Of a stretch of 64,000 nucleotides of DNA, positions 1 to 8,662 are shown piece by piece (within the stretch, counting starts at the first letter, position 1; each line of letters begins with the position of its first letter). Source of the stretch: Tessaracoccus antarcticus (GTDB taxonomy: Bacteria; Actinomycetota; Actinomycetes; Propionibacteriales; Propionibacteriaceae); assembly GCF_003688855.1 (NCBI RefSeq), contig NZ_REFW01000001.1, positions 1,240,001 to 1,304,000 on the forward strand, given 5' to 3'. A program made the position numbers and the translations under genes. The notes below the pieces were generated by a model, which did no database searches, was not told where the DNA came from, and worked only from the letters and a program-made list of their open reading frames with translations.

Positions 1-1914
1 CGGCAGCACCGTCTGGACCTTGCGCAGCAGCGACACCGGGATGGGGGCGCCGGCCGACATGGCCACCCGCACCCGGGCGAGGCTGGCCCGCTGCGCGGCG
101 TCGAGGGCGCTGGCGGTGGCCACCACGTTGCGCAGGGACGCAGGGGAGGCGAACACCGTGGTGGCGTCCGCCGCGGCGATGGCGTCGGCGAGACCAGCGG
201 CGGTCAGGGTGGAGGGTGCGGTCACGTCCATGTCCGGCACCACCGAACCCACCCCCATGGCGGGGCCGTACAGCGCGAAAGGCGCGAACGCCGCCACGAA
301 GCTGTCGGCGGGCGTCAGCCCGTAGAGCACCTTGATGTGGCCGGCTTGCGCGCGGATCTGGTCGGAGCGGTAGAGAACGCCCTTGGCCGGACCCGTGGCG
401 CCCGAGGTGAACAGGACGGCGGCCTCGGCGTCGAACGCCGGCAGCGCCGGGGCGGGAGCGTGGCCGCCGCGGCGACGCACGTCGTCTAGGGTTTCGGCCA
501 CCCGCACGGGTCCGTACCCATGGGGGCGGCGCACCAGGGCGCCGATGGCGGAGCTGTGGCCCTCGACGAGGATGCGGCGTCCCGGTACACCCAGGAGCGC
601 GACTGCGGCGAGCCCTTTGGCGATGCCGATGACGTGGTCGATGCCCGCTCCACGCAGCGCGCGGCGCATGCCGGCCAGGCCGAGCCCGGCGTCGGCCACC
701 ACGACCACGGCGCCGACTCGCCAGCAGGCGTAGAGGGCGACGGTGAGGTCGATGCCGGGGGGGACCAGAAGTGCCACGCGCTGGCCGGGTGTCACCCCGC
801 CTGCTGCCAGGCCGGCTGCCACGGCGGCAACATCGGCCTCCAGCTCAGAAAACGTCATGCGTCGTCCGTCGGCGACCTGCGCCACGGCCAGGTCGTCCGG
901 GGTGTCGCGGACCCTTTGCAGCAGGGCGGACCAGGCGGGGCCGTGCTCCGCGGGTGTCCGGTGGGTGTCCGCCCCGGAGGACGGCTCCCCATCCTCGACC
1001 CGCGCGGCGATCCACGCCCACGTGTCGTTGGCCGTGCGGGGTGCGTCCTCGGTGACGAGGTGGCCGGCCCCCTCGTAGCGGTGGATGTCGGCGTGCGGCA
1101 TCCGGGCGTGCAGGTCGCGCAGGTGCGCCTCGCTGAACACCGGGTCGGCCGGGCCCCGCAGCAGCAGGACGGGCACGTCAAGCGAGGTGAGGCCGCGTGC
1201 GATGTGCTCGAGCGCCGGCCGTGACGGGTGTGTCGGTTCGGCCGGGATGTCGGCCACGAACTGCCCCACGAAGCGACGGTCCGCGGGGTAGCGGTAGGGC
1301 GCGGCGAAGGCGTCACGCACATCGCGCGGGAGGCGGGGCCGGGACAACGCCGTGGCCGCCCGGACGAACAGGGGTGTGCGGACACACGTGAGGTCGGCCA
1401 GCGCCCGCGCCGGGCGTAGCGGTGTGGGGAGGCCGGAGGAGAAGTCGTGGTGGACCGAGGTGTTGGCGAGGACGAGGCCGGCCAGTTGGTCGCGGTGTCG
1501 CAGCGCCCAGCCGGAGGCGATGATGCCACCCCAGTCGTGACCCACGGCGACGACGGGGCCGCTCAGCTGCAACGCATCGGTGAGGCGGCTGAGGTCCTCG
1601 ACACGCTGCGCGAGGGTGCGCGGATGGGCGAGGGAGCCCCGCGGGTCCTCTGAGAATCCCATCCCGAGCTGGTCGACAGCGATGACTCGCCAGCCGGGCC
1701 GGGCGGCGGACAGGAAGCGGCGCCACACATAGGACCAGGTGGGGTTGCCGTGCACGCACAGCATGGTGCCGAGGAAGGCCGGGTCACCCTCGGCGTGGTC
1801 TGCAGCGGTGTCCAGTACGTGCCAGCGCCGTTCGACGCCGTCGGCATCGGTGGCCGTGACGTGGCGGGACCACGCCGGATCCAGACCGGGGAGCGGTCCG
1901 GGGAAGCTCACCAT
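1..1914 (-). CDS. oleBC: OleBC fusion, beta-lactone decarboxylase plus beta-lactone synthetase (3' end outside window)
   Basis: The frame is open for 638 codons from ATG 1914 to the window edge. Residues 1-300 are a haloalkane-dehalogenase-like alpha/beta hydrolase: HGNPTW (55-60) forms the oxyanion hole, the nucleophile is D127 in GHDWGG, the acid is near D257 and H284 lies in GAGHLV. That Asp nucleophile is what OleB uses to decarboxylate the beta-lactone to an alkene. From about residue 325 an AMP-binding fold begins, with P-loop FTSGATGPAKG (502-512), as in OleC. Fused OleBC is known from Gram-positive olefin producers such as Micrococcus. The start overlaps the oleA stop by 7 nt, so the two are probably translationally coupled. 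OleD would be expected further left. Confidence in family is high; the C-terminus is not visible. Confidence 0.9.
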   Translation of the reverse strand, partial: MVSFPGPLPGLDPAWSRHVTATDADGVERRWHVLDTAADHAEGDPAFLGTMLCVHGNPTWSYVWRRFLSAARPGWRVIAVDQLGMGFSEDPRGSLAHPRTLAQRVEDLSRLTDALQLSGPVVAVGHDWGGIIASGWALRHRDQLAGLVLANTSVHHDFSSGLPTPLRPARALADLTCVRTPLFVRAATALSRPRLPRDVRDAFAAPYRYPADRRFVGQFVADIPAEPTHPSRPALEHIARGLTSLDVPVLLLRGPADPVFSEAHLRDLHARMPHADIHRYEGAGHLVTEDAPRTANDTWAWIAARVEDGEPSSGADTHRTPAEHGPAWSALLQRVRDTPDDLAVAQVADGRRMTFSELEADVAAVAAGLAAGGVTPGQRVALLVPPGIDLTVALYACWRVGAVVVVADAGLGLAGMRRALRGAGIDHVIGIAKGLAAVALLGVPGRRILVEGHSSAIGALVRRPHGYGPVRVAETLDDVRRRGGHAPAPALPAFDAEAAVLFTSGATGPAKGVLYRSDQIRAQAGHIKVLYGLTPADSFVAAFAPFALYGPAMGVGSVVPDMDVTAPSTLTAAGLADAIAAADATTVFASPASLRNVVATASALDAAQRASLARVRVAMSAGAPIPVSLLRKVQTVLP

Positions 1915-2930
1915 GCGACTTCCGTGAACGACGTGTTCAAACCCGATCCGATGCCCATGAGCAGGACGCGGTCGCCACTCTTCAGCGACGGCGCCTCCTG
2001 CGCAAGGGTGAACGGGACGGACGCCGCGGCGGTGTTGCCGTGGTGGACCAGCGAGACCGCCAGCTTGGAGTTGTCCAGCTTCAGAGCCCTGCTGAGTCCG
2101 CGCAGGTGGGACGTCGACGTCTGGTGCGGGATGTAGGCGTCCATGTCGGACCATTCGAACTCGGACTTCGCCTCTTCCCATGCCGTCGTCACCAGCGCCA
2201 TGCCCTCGACGTAGAGGGCGCGGCTGTCGGTGTGCATCTCCTCCATGGTGCCGATGCACAGGCCGTGGTGTGAAGTCCCCGCACGGCTCAGGCCGCCGAT
2301 GATGCGGTGACCCTCAGGGTGCTGGTCGACGCGTCCCAGCACCATGGCGGCGGCACCGGAACCCACCGTCAACGTCGCGAACGCTTCCTTCAGTTCGTCC
2401 TTGGTGGTCTCGCCGTTCACGAGCCGGTCCAGGGTGCGTTCCTGGGGCTCCCGCGTGCCTTCGGAGGCGACGATGAGGGCGTAGTCCGCCTGCCCCGCGT
2501 CGATCATGGACCCGGCCACCTGCATGGCGTTGACGAAGCCGAGGCAGGCGTTGGTGATGTCGAAGTTCAGGCAACTGGTGGGCATGCCGAGTTCGTCGTG
2601 CACCTGGGTGGCCACGGACGGCTCGAGGTGTGGCCGCGACACCGACGCGTTGATGAGCAACCCCACCTGGTCGGGCGTCACACCCGCCTGCTCCAGCGCC
2701 ATTCGACCTGCTTCAACGCCGCCGGTGATGTAGCTGGTGCCCTCGGGCCACCACCGACGCTCCTCCACCCCGGCCAGACCGGCGAGACCGCCGCGGGCCA
2801 TGCCGATGCGGGCGTAGGTTCCCTCCAGGCGGTCGTCGAGGGAGTCCGAGGTGACGACCTCGGGTGCTTCCACGCGCGTCACTGCAAGGATGGCGGTGTT
2901 CGCGAGACGAAAAGTGGCGTTGCCAGACAT
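1908..2930 (-). CDS. oleA: OleA, thiolase-fold enzyme condensing two acyl-CoAs
   Basis: This 340-aa protein has the ketoacyl synthase III/OleA fold. C129 in the TNACLG motif is the acylation cysteine, E103 in HLEPSVA matches the OleA general base, and PHQTS plus HHGNTAAAS supply the His and Asn. OleA performs the head-to-head Claisen condensation of fatty acyl-CoAs to 2-alkyl-3-ketoalkanoic acid, the first step of long-chain olefin synthesis. I chose ATG 2930 over the longer upstream frame because GGAAGGA sits just before it and the preceding Arg-rich residues do not look like the family. It lies directly upstream of oleBC with overlapping ends. FabH is the alternative, but the fused OleBC partner favours OleA. 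Confidence 0.88.
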   Translation of the reverse strand: MSGNATFRLANTAILAVTRVEAPEVVTSDSLDDRLEGTYARIGMARGGLAGLAGVEERRWWPEGTSYITGGVEAGRMALEQAGVTPDQVGLLINASVSRPHLEPSVATQVHDELGMPTSCLNFDITNACLGFVNAMQVAGSMIDAGQADYALIVASEGTREPQERTLDRLVNGETTKDELKEAFATLTVGSGAAAMVLGRVDQHPEGHRIIGGLSRAGTSHHGLCIGTMEEMHTDSRALYVEGMALVTTAWEEAKSEFEWSDMDAYIPHQTSTSHLRGLSRALKLDNSKLAVSLVHHGNTAAASVPFTLAQEAPSLKSGDRVLLMGIGSGLNTSFTEVAW

Positions 2931-3106
2931 GTGTGATTCCTTCCGGCGGGCAGCGATCTCCAGCGTGTCCGCGGTTGCCGAGCGTACCAGCCGCCGAACA
3001 CCTTTCAGGCGTCGAATGAGTACCCGTCGGGGGGAACGCAGGGACCCCTCCGCGGCGCGAAAGAGCCCCTCATCGGTAATCTCCGGCAATGTTGGTCAGG
3101 ACTGCG

Positions 3107-4555
3107 TCAGCTGAACCTGACGATGTTGTTGAAGACCCAGGCGTCTCTGACGGCGTAGGTGTAGCCGCCGCCGGTGGTGGCTGTGGCTGTGATGACGGAG
3201 ACGAGCATGTAGCTGCGGCAGCCGTTGCGTCCGGTGTGTGCGTTGTCGCACTCGGTTTTCCACTGGCGGCCGTTGATGGTGTGGTTGCCGGGTTGGGCCA
3301 GGGGGTTGCTCTTCCAGAGGGTGCGTGCTGAGGGGAGGTAGGTGAGGTTGTTGAAGGCCCAGCCCTTGGCGTGGACGTATCTGCCGTTGATCACCTGGAT
3401 GGTGGTGGCCTGGATTTCTGTGCGGCAGCGGGTGGTCCGGGAGTAGGGCTCGCAGGTGGTTTTCCAGTCGCGGCCGTTGTAGTGGTGGGTGCCGGGGGTG
3501 GTGTAGACGTCGAACGCCTTCGGGGTGGCGACGAAGCCCCGGGTGACCCCGTAGTAGGAGCCGTCCGCGACGTTGACGAGGCCTGTGATCTGGCCGGCGT
3601 TGTTGACGTCGAATGCTGCCTTCACCGTGACACCCTTGGGCAGCGTGATCAGGTCATTCAGGTCATGGACCTTGCCCTCCGCCCAGAGGACGCCACGGTC
3701 GTAGCCGGCCATGGTTTCTGCGGACGCGCGACCCGCGCCGACGATGAGGCCACTGTTGTTGATGGCCGTGGGCCCCTGCACGTCAAGGCCGGGGGCCGTG
3801 GGAAGCCATGATGGCTTGCCGGAGGCGTCCCAGATCACGGACCTGTCCGAGCCGTTCTTCATGGTCGCCGTGCCCACTGCGACACCACGATCGTTGACCG
3901 AGCCGCCTTCGCTGGCGACGGAGCCCGACGGCTTGCCCAGCGCCTGCAACGTCTTCCCAGCCCAGCGGAGGGGGGTTTGTCCTGCCCCGCTGTGGTTTGA
4001 TCCGACGACGAAGTTCCCGCTTCCGGAGATGCCGTTCGTCTGGACACCGGTGAGTGTTGTACCCGCCAGCGTGTGGGGCAGCACGGTCCTGGATTCGATG
4101 CTGGACCAGATGCTGCCGGCCATGTCGAGAACCGTGCCGGTCTCCGACACATCGATGAAGCGGTTGTCCTGGGAGGCTCCGTTCTGCAGGACGCTCAGCG
4201 AGCCGTTGCGCCAGATGAACGGGCGCCACCAGGTGGTCTCCGCCGTCGTGTTCCCGGCCACCACCCCGTTGCCGGAGATGCCCGCCACCTCCGCCGCTCC
4301 CTTGACCACCACCTGTGGTGATTGTCGGGTGGTGGCGCGCCACACGACGAGGTCGGTGCGGACCCCGTCGCTGGAGGTTCCCGCCACGTCGCCGGCGTCG
4401 TTGATGGACGCCGCCCGGACGTACTCATCCCCCGGAAGCGCCGGGAGTACCTCGATGGTGTAGCTCGGCGGTGCTGCGTGGGCCAGCGGTGCCGTGGTGA
4501 TGGCGAGACCGGCGATGAGTGCAGCGGAGGATGCGACTGCAAGGAGTGTGCGCAC
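3107..4555 (-). CDS. Secreted HAF-like repeat protein with C-terminal duplicated Cys/Trp module (copy A)
   Basis: GTG start at 4555 with GAAAGG about 9 nt upstream; 482 aa. A signal peptide ends near AHA-APPS (about residue 28). Residues 30-345 hold repeated SINDAG/AINNSG-type units followed by short hydrophobic strands (for example NDAGDVAG and NNSGLIVGAG), as in HAF-repeat beta-structured extracellular proteins. The last ~136 residues are a different domain made of two ~68-residue units, each with NGR-x-W-x-T-x-C, C-R-[TS] and W-[VA]-FNN. It follows its paralogue after a 21-nt gap and is probably co-transcribed with it. Function unknown; the location should be extracellular or surface-attached. 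No LPXTG signal or C-terminal membrane anchor is visible. Confidence 0.8.
   Translation of the reverse strand: MRTLLAVASSAALIAGLAITTAPLAHAAPPSYTIEVLPALPGDEYVRAASINDAGDVAGTSSDGVRTDLVVWRATTRQSPQVVVKGAAEVAGISGNGVVAGNTTAETTWWRPFIWRNGSLSVLQNGASQDNRFIDVSETGTVLDMAGSIWSSIESRTVLPHTLAGTTLTGVQTNGISGSGNFVVGSNHSGAGQTPLRWAGKTLQALGKPSGSVASEGGSVNDRGVAVGTATMKNGSDRSVIWDASGKPSWLPTAPGLDVQGPTAINNSGLIVGAGRASAETMAGYDRGVLWAEGKVHDLNDLITLPKGVTVKAAFDVNNAGQITGLVNVADGSYYGVTRGFVATPKAFDVYTTPGTHHYNGRDWKTTCEPYSRTTRCRTEIQATTIQVINGRYVHAKGWAFNNLTYLPSARTLWKSNPLAQPGNHTINGRQWKTECDNAHTGRNGCRSYMLVSVITATATTGGGYTYAVRDAWVFNNIVRFS
3118..3531. repeat. 414-bp direct repeat, copy 1 (C-terminal module DNA)
   Basis: Aligned by eye with 4588-5001 at a constant offset of 1470 bp. 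Only one mismatch is seen (T at 3462, C at 4932, giving a Lys/Arg change). Identity stops abruptly at both ends: at the last codons on the left, and at the junction with the HAF-like region on the right. Confidence 0.93.
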
Positions 4556-4576
4556 GTGTCCAGACCTTTCTGGGAC

Positions 4577-6019
4577 CTAATTGAACTTGACGATGTTGTT
4601 GAAGACCCAGGCGTCTCTGACGGCGTAGGTGTAGCCGCCGCCGGTGGTGGCTGTGGCTGTGATGACGGAGACGAGCATGTAGCTGCGGCAGCCGTTGCGT
4701 CCGGTGTGTGCGTTGTCGCACTCGGTTTTCCACTGGCGGCCGTTGATGGTGTGGTTGCCGGGTTGGGCCAGGGGGTTGCTCTTCCAGAGGGTGCGTGCTG
4801 AGGGGAGGTAGGTGAGGTTGTTGAAGGCCCAGCCCTTGGCGTGGACGTATCTGCCGTTGATCACCTGGATGGTGGTGGCCTGGATTTCTGTGCGGCAGCG
4901 GGTGGTCCGGGAGTAGGGCTCGCAGGTGGTTCTCCAGTCGCGGCCGTTGTAGTGGTGGGTGCCGGGGGTGGTGTAGACGTCGAACGCCTTCGGGGTGGCG
5001 ATGTAGCCCACCTCGGGACCCTCAGCGGGTGAGGCGACGCCGATGATCTGGCCGGACGCGTTGATGTCGATGGCGGTCTCGATCGTCATCCCCTCGGGCT
5101 TGCGGACCACGTCGTTCAGGTCGAACACCGCACCGTCCTGCCAGACCAGCGCGTGCCGCAGGTCGTCCACACTGCCCACGACTGTGCCGCTGTTGTTGAT
5201 GGCCAGCGCCTGGACGCTCCCGAAACTCTTGCGCATCGGCAGCGCCGATGGCGTGCCCTTGCTGTCCCAGATGACCGGAGTCGCATTGGGGAAACCGAGG
5301 GGGCTCGGCGGCGAGCCCCAACCCACTGCCACGCCCGCGTCGTTGACACCCGCGACGTCGTGGTCCTCAGTCCCGTACGGGGTGCCCAGCACCTTCATCG
5401 CCTTGTCGGTCCATCTCACGGCGTCGCCGTACTCGCCGGAGTCCCGCGCCTTTCCCACGACAAACCTGCCGTTGGAGGAGATGTCGGCTGTCTCAAGTTC
5501 GGCGTAGGTCCTGGAGCCGACCGTGCGGGACAGTTGGGTTGCGGCCGTTGGGCTGGTCCACAGCGCACCGCCGGAGGTCAGGGCGATGCTGTTCTCCGAG
5601 ATGGTGCTCCAGCCTCCCTGCGAGCCCGCGCCGGTGGCAACGACGCTGCTGGTGCCGTTGCGCCACAGCAAGGCCTTCCAGCCGCCGGCCCCCGGTGCGG
5701 ACTCTGCAATGACTGGCACCACGCCCGTACCCGAGATGCCGTACGCGGTGCTTGTGGGGGCGATCCTCACCGGGTGTGCGCGGGCACCGGATCGCCATAA
5801 GGCACTTGCGTCATTGTTCGTGCCGTTGGCCCTCAGCAGTCCGACCACATCCCCCGCATCGTTGAGACCCGTCGGCTCAACACCCCAGTATCCCGCGACT
5901 GGAGGCAGCAGCTCGATGGTGTACGACGGTGGCGGTGCTGCATTGGCCGTAGGTGTGGTCGCGATCCCCAGTCCTGCGATCAGGGCGGCTGCCGACCCGA
6001 CCGCGAGCAGTGTGCGCAT
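4577..6019 (-). CDS. Secreted HAF-like repeat protein with C-terminal duplicated Cys/Trp module (copy B)
   Basis: ATG 6019 is preferred over the upstream alternative because AAAGG lies 8 nt before it and a clean signal peptide follows (AANAAPPP, about residue 29); 480 aa. The N-terminal part has NDAGDVVG, ISGTGVV, ISSNGRFVVG and NNSGTVVG repeats and is clearly but distantly related to its downstream neighbour. The C-terminal module differs from the neighbour's by very few residues, because the DNA is almost identical there. The contrast between a diverged N-terminus and an identical C-terminus suggests recent gene conversion. First gene of a two-gene minus-strand unit. Molecular function unknown. 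Confidence 0.8.
   Translation of the reverse strand: MRTLLAVGSAAALIAGLGIATTPTANAAPPPSYTIELLPPVAGYWGVEPTGLNDAGDVVGLLRANGTNNDASALWRSGARAHPVRIAPTSTAYGISGTGVVPVIAESAPGAGGWKALLWRNGTSSVVATGAGSQGGWSTISENSIALTSGGALWTSPTAATQLSRTVGSRTYAELETADISSNGRFVVGKARDSGEYGDAVRWTDKAMKVLGTPYGTEDHDVAGVNDAGVAVGWGSPPSPLGFPNATPVIWDSKGTPSALPMRKSFGSVQALAINNSGTVVGSVDDLRHALVWQDGAVFDLNDVVRKPEGMTIETAIDINASGQIIGVASPAEGPEVGYIATPKAFDVYTTPGTHHYNGRDWRTTCEPYSRTTRCRTEIQATTIQVINGRYVHAKGWAFNNLTYLPSARTLWKSNPLAQPGNHTINGRQWKTECDNAHTGRNGCRSYMLVSVITATATTGGGYTYAVRDAWVFNNIVKFN
4588..5001. repeat. 414-bp direct repeat, copy 2 (C-terminal module DNA)
   Basis: Partner of 3118-3531. The flanking coding sequence of the two genes is diverged, so the homogenised tract is confined to the C-terminal module. 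Confidence 0.93.
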
Positions 6020-6095
6020 CGCTGTGCCTTTCGCTGAGTGGTCCAAGCAGCGTAACCCGTAGTGAACAACACCATGCGGGGTGGGACATGATTCG

Positions 6096-6461
6096 TCAGA
6101 AGGTCTTGCTGCCCAACTCGTTGACGATGAGGACGACGATCACCAGGACCGCCGTCACCAGGCCCAGCACGGCGAGCCACGCGGCGCGACGTCGGGGACG
6201 CCGGGCCGCCAGAACCACCCATGCGAGTGTCACGAGGAGGGTGATGCCCGCACCGACGGAAGCGGCCACGCCCCACTCCTCGACGTGTGTTCTCTGCACC
6301 GTGCCCCCATCCTGCTTCCCGGAGGGGACGGAGAACGTCACGACGGCTGAGGGCAGCGCCATGAGGAAGCTGAACAGTGCAGTGAGCGCCAGGAGGACGG
6401 CCAGGGTGATTCGGAGTGGGCGGCGCATGCAAGGAGTATGGCGGTGGGCGGGATCAGGCAC
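6096..6461 (-). CDS. Small integral membrane protein
   Basis: Up to 121 aa with three hydrophobic stretches (about residues 16-36, 65-85 and 93-113) and short basic linkers (RRPRRR). I recognise no family. Two starts are possible. GTG 6461 overlaps the MATE stop by 8 nt and has GAGGG upstream, which suggests coupling. ATG 6428 would begin MRRPLRI, a better membrane N-terminus, but has no ribosome-binding site. It sits downstream of the MATE gene on the same strand. Confidence 0.6.
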   Translation of the reverse strand: MPDPAHRHTPCMRRPLRITLAVLLALTALFSFLMALPSAVVTFSVPSGKQDGGTVQRTHVEEWGVAASVGAGITLLVTLAWVVLAARRPRRRAAWLAVLGLVTAVLVIVVLIVNELGSKTF

Positions 6462-7773
6462 CGGCCCTCAGCCATGCCTCGCCACGCTGGCGCCAGGCCA
6501 GCGTGGCGGCGCGTACACCCATGAAGCCGATGCTGAAGGCCGCCCACAGCCACACCAGTCCCGGGGTGCCGGGGGGTCCCCAGTGGGAGACGGCCAGTGC
6601 CAACGGCACGTAGACCACGAGGTTGACGACGCCGACGCGCGCCAGGTAGGGGCCGTCGCCGGCCCCGATGAGGACACCGTCGGCGAGGCAGACGTAGGCG
6701 GCGATCGTCAGCGTGCAGCCGATGACCAGCAGGGTGGAGGTGACACCGGCGCGGACCTCGGCATCAGGGGAGAACAGCGAGGCCAGTGGCCCCCGCAGGA
6801 GAATCACGCCGCCGCCCAGCACCACCCCGGCACCCAGCGACCATCCCAGCATCCGCCGCACCAGCGCCCGGACCTCGTGGATGGCCCCCGCCCCCAGCGC
6901 CAGCCCGATGAGCGTCTGCCCCGCGATGCCGAGCGCGTCGAGGGCGAAGTTGAGGAAACCCCAGATGTTCCACGTCACCTGGTGGGCTGCCAACGCGGCG
7001 GCACCCTTGCCCGCTGCCACCCAGGTGGTCAGGACCAGCGCGGCCCGCAGCGTGAGGGTGCGCAGGAAAAGTGGACCGCCGACGATGAGGCTGGAGCGCA
7101 TGCCGTGCAGCGTCGGGGCCAGGTCCGCCCCCGCGCGAGCGCCACCCTGACGCACCACCCAGGCAGCCGCCAGGCCCATGGCCGTCTCGGCGATGGCCGT
7201 GGCCGCACCGGAGCCCCCGATGCCCATGCGCAGGCCGAACACCAGGACGATGTCCAGAACGACGTTCAGTACCGATGCGCTGATGGCCAGCACCATGGGG
7301 GTCCGGGCGTCGGCCAACCCGCGCAGCGTGCCCGTGGCGGCCAGTACCAACAGCATCCCCGGCAGGCCTGGCAGCGACCACCTCGCATACGACAGCGCCT
7401 GGGCGTGGACCTCACCGCTGGTCCCCAGCCACGTCAGCAGAAAGGGGCTGGCAAGCCACGTGAGTGCGCCCAGTACCACCCCGAGACCGACGGCCAGCCA
7501 CATGGCCTGCGCGCCCAGCTCGAGCGCGCGCCTCCGGTGACCGGCGCCCAACTGACGTGCCACCACCGCCGTTGAGCCGTAGGCCAGGAAGACCATGAGC
7601 CCCGTCAGCGTCGACGTCACCGTCGCGCCGGCCCCGAGTCCGGCCAGCGGCTCCGTGCCCAGCCGGGCGACGATGGCGGTATCGGCCAGCAGGAACAGCG
7701 GCTGGGCCACCAGCGCAGCAAAAGCAGGGAGCGCGAGCGCGAGGACGCGCCGGTTGATGCTCTGCTCGGACAT
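6454..7773 (-). CDS. MATE-family multidrug/metabolite efflux transporter
   Basis: 439 aa with about twelve membrane segments in two homologous halves. The N-terminal signature (ALPAFAALVAQPLFLLADTA, then a GLGAGATV-type loop) is typical of the DinF-like MATE branch, cation-driven exporters in the cytoplasmic membrane. ATG 7773 is chosen because GGAGGA precedes it closely and the residues after it (MSEQSINRRVLAL) match the family N-terminus. The open frame extends further upstream, but that part overlaps the divergent spermidine-synthase-like gene and is not protein-like. Substrate unknown. Confidence 0.85.
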   Translation of the reverse strand: MSEQSINRRVLALALPAFAALVAQPLFLLADTAIVARLGTEPLAGLGAGATVTSTLTGLMVFLAYGSTAVVARQLGAGHRRRALELGAQAMWLAVGLGVVLGALTWLASPFLLTWLGTSGEVHAQALSYARWSLPGLPGMLLVLAATGTLRGLADARTPMVLAISASVLNVVLDIVLVFGLRMGIGGSGAATAIAETAMGLAAAWVVRQGGARAGADLAPTLHGMRSSLIVGGPLFLRTLTLRAALVLTTWVAAGKGAAALAAHQVTWNIWGFLNFALDALGIAGQTLIGLALGAGAIHEVRALVRRMLGWSLGAGVVLGGGVILLRGPLASLFSPDAEVRAGVTSTLLVIGCTLTIAAYVCLADGVLIGAGDGPYLARVGVVNLVVYVPLALAVSHWGPPGTPGLVWLWAAFSIGFMGVRAATLAWRQRGEAWLRAGA

Positions 7774-7833
7774 CTTCCTCCGCGGCTCGGCTGTGGGACA
7801 CGGGCAGTCTAGGGCCCGTCTCGCGCCGCTTTG

Positions 7834-7839
7834 TATGCT
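7834..7839 (+). promoter_or_regulatory. -10 box of a leaderless transcript
   Basis: TATGCT followed by 7 nt and then ATG 7847; no ribosome-binding site is present. Transcription would begin at or next to the start codon. Confidence 0.55.
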
Positions 7840-7846
7840 CGTGCCC

Positions 7847-8662
7847 ATGCCCGATCGCCTTGTCCCCGACGACGCCGTCGCTGGCGCCTTCCACGTGAAG
7901 TTCGGCCACACGTCCCAGTCGTGGGTGGACCCGTCGCGACCCGATGTCCTGTTGTTCGAGTACGTCAACCACGTGGCCATCGTCCTGGAGCACACCGTGC
8001 TGAACGCTTCACAGGAGCGGCGTCTGCGCATCATCCACATCGGCGGCGCGGGCATGACCATGCCCCGGTGGGTGGCGTGGCGGCGACCGGAAACGGCACA
8101 GATCGTGTGTGAGCCGGACGCCGAGCTCACCGAAGAGGTGCGGCGCAAGATCCCGCTGCCGGCACGCTCCGGGATCAAGGTACGCGACATCGATGGTCGA
8201 GCGGGAGTGACGGCGATGCCCGCCGGCTATGCGGAGGCTGTGGTGGTGGACGCCTTCGACGGCGCCCGTGTGCCGGCGGAACTCGTCAGCGGCGAGTTCA
8301 TGGATGATCTGCAGCGCATCGGTCGTGAGGAGTCGATGGTCGTCTTCAACGTCACGGACAGGGCACCCTTCCCCTGGGCCAAAAGGGTTGTCGCCGGCAT
8401 GCGTGAGCGGTGGCGGCACGTGATCGTCGGTGCCGAGGCTCCGGTCCACAAGGGCAAGCGTTTCGGGAACCTCCTGCTCGTGGGGTCCAGGTTCAAGCCC
8501 GACCTCGCGGCCATTCGCAGGGACTCCATGCGGCTGCCCTTCGGCTACCGCTGGCTGGATGGTGCCGAGCTGGACGGGTGGTGCGCCGGGGCAGAACCCT
8601 TCACCGACGCCGACACCCGGCACTCGCCCGATCCATCAGGCAGCAAATTGTGGTTCTCCTGA
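7847..8662 (+). CDS. Spermidine-synthase-like SAM-dependent protein
   Basis: 271 aa. The fold resembles the Rossmann domain of spermidine synthases: RIIHIGGAGMTMPRW stands for the GxGxG loop, VCEPDAELTEE for the acidic end of strand 2, and VVVDAFDGARVPAELVS for the DAFxG motif near the active site. The N-terminal tetramerisation strand is short. In actinobacteria this branch usually has no proven polyamine role and is annotated as a fused-type spermidine synthase or methyltransferase. Start ATG 7847 is supported by a TAnnnT box 7 nt upstream. The end overlaps the GH76 gene start. Confidence 0.7.
   Translation: MPDRLVPDDAVAGAFHVKFGHTSQSWVDPSRPDVLLFEYVNHVAIVLEHTVLNASQERRLRIIHIGGAGMTMPRWVAWRRPETAQIVCEPDAELTEEVRRKIPLPARSGIKVRDIDGRAGVTAMPAGYAEAVVVDAFDGARVPAELVSGEFMDDLQRIGREESMVVFNVTDRAPFPWAKRVVAGMRERWRHVIVGAEAPVHKGKRFGNLLLVGSRFKPDLAAIRRDSMRLPFGYRWLDGAELDGWCAGAEPFTDADTRHSPDPSGSKLWFS

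Noticed and set aside
3107-6019. LPXTG-type sorting signals at the ends of the secreted module proteins
   Set aside because: The C-termini end in FNNIVRFS or FNNIVKFN without a sorting motif, hydrophobic helix or basic tail, so they are not sortase substrates in the usual sense.
5953-6019. Longer N-terminal start of the second HAF-like protein at 6046
   Set aside because: The extra residues (MDHSAKGTA) precede an otherwise standard signal peptide, and the ribosome-binding site AAAGG is placed for ATG 6019.
5953-7575. 540-codon open frame on the plus strand
   Set aside because: Lies antisense to the MATE gene and to parts of its neighbours; composition is His/Gln/Gly/Arg-rich as expected for a shadow frame in GC-rich DNA, with no family motifs.
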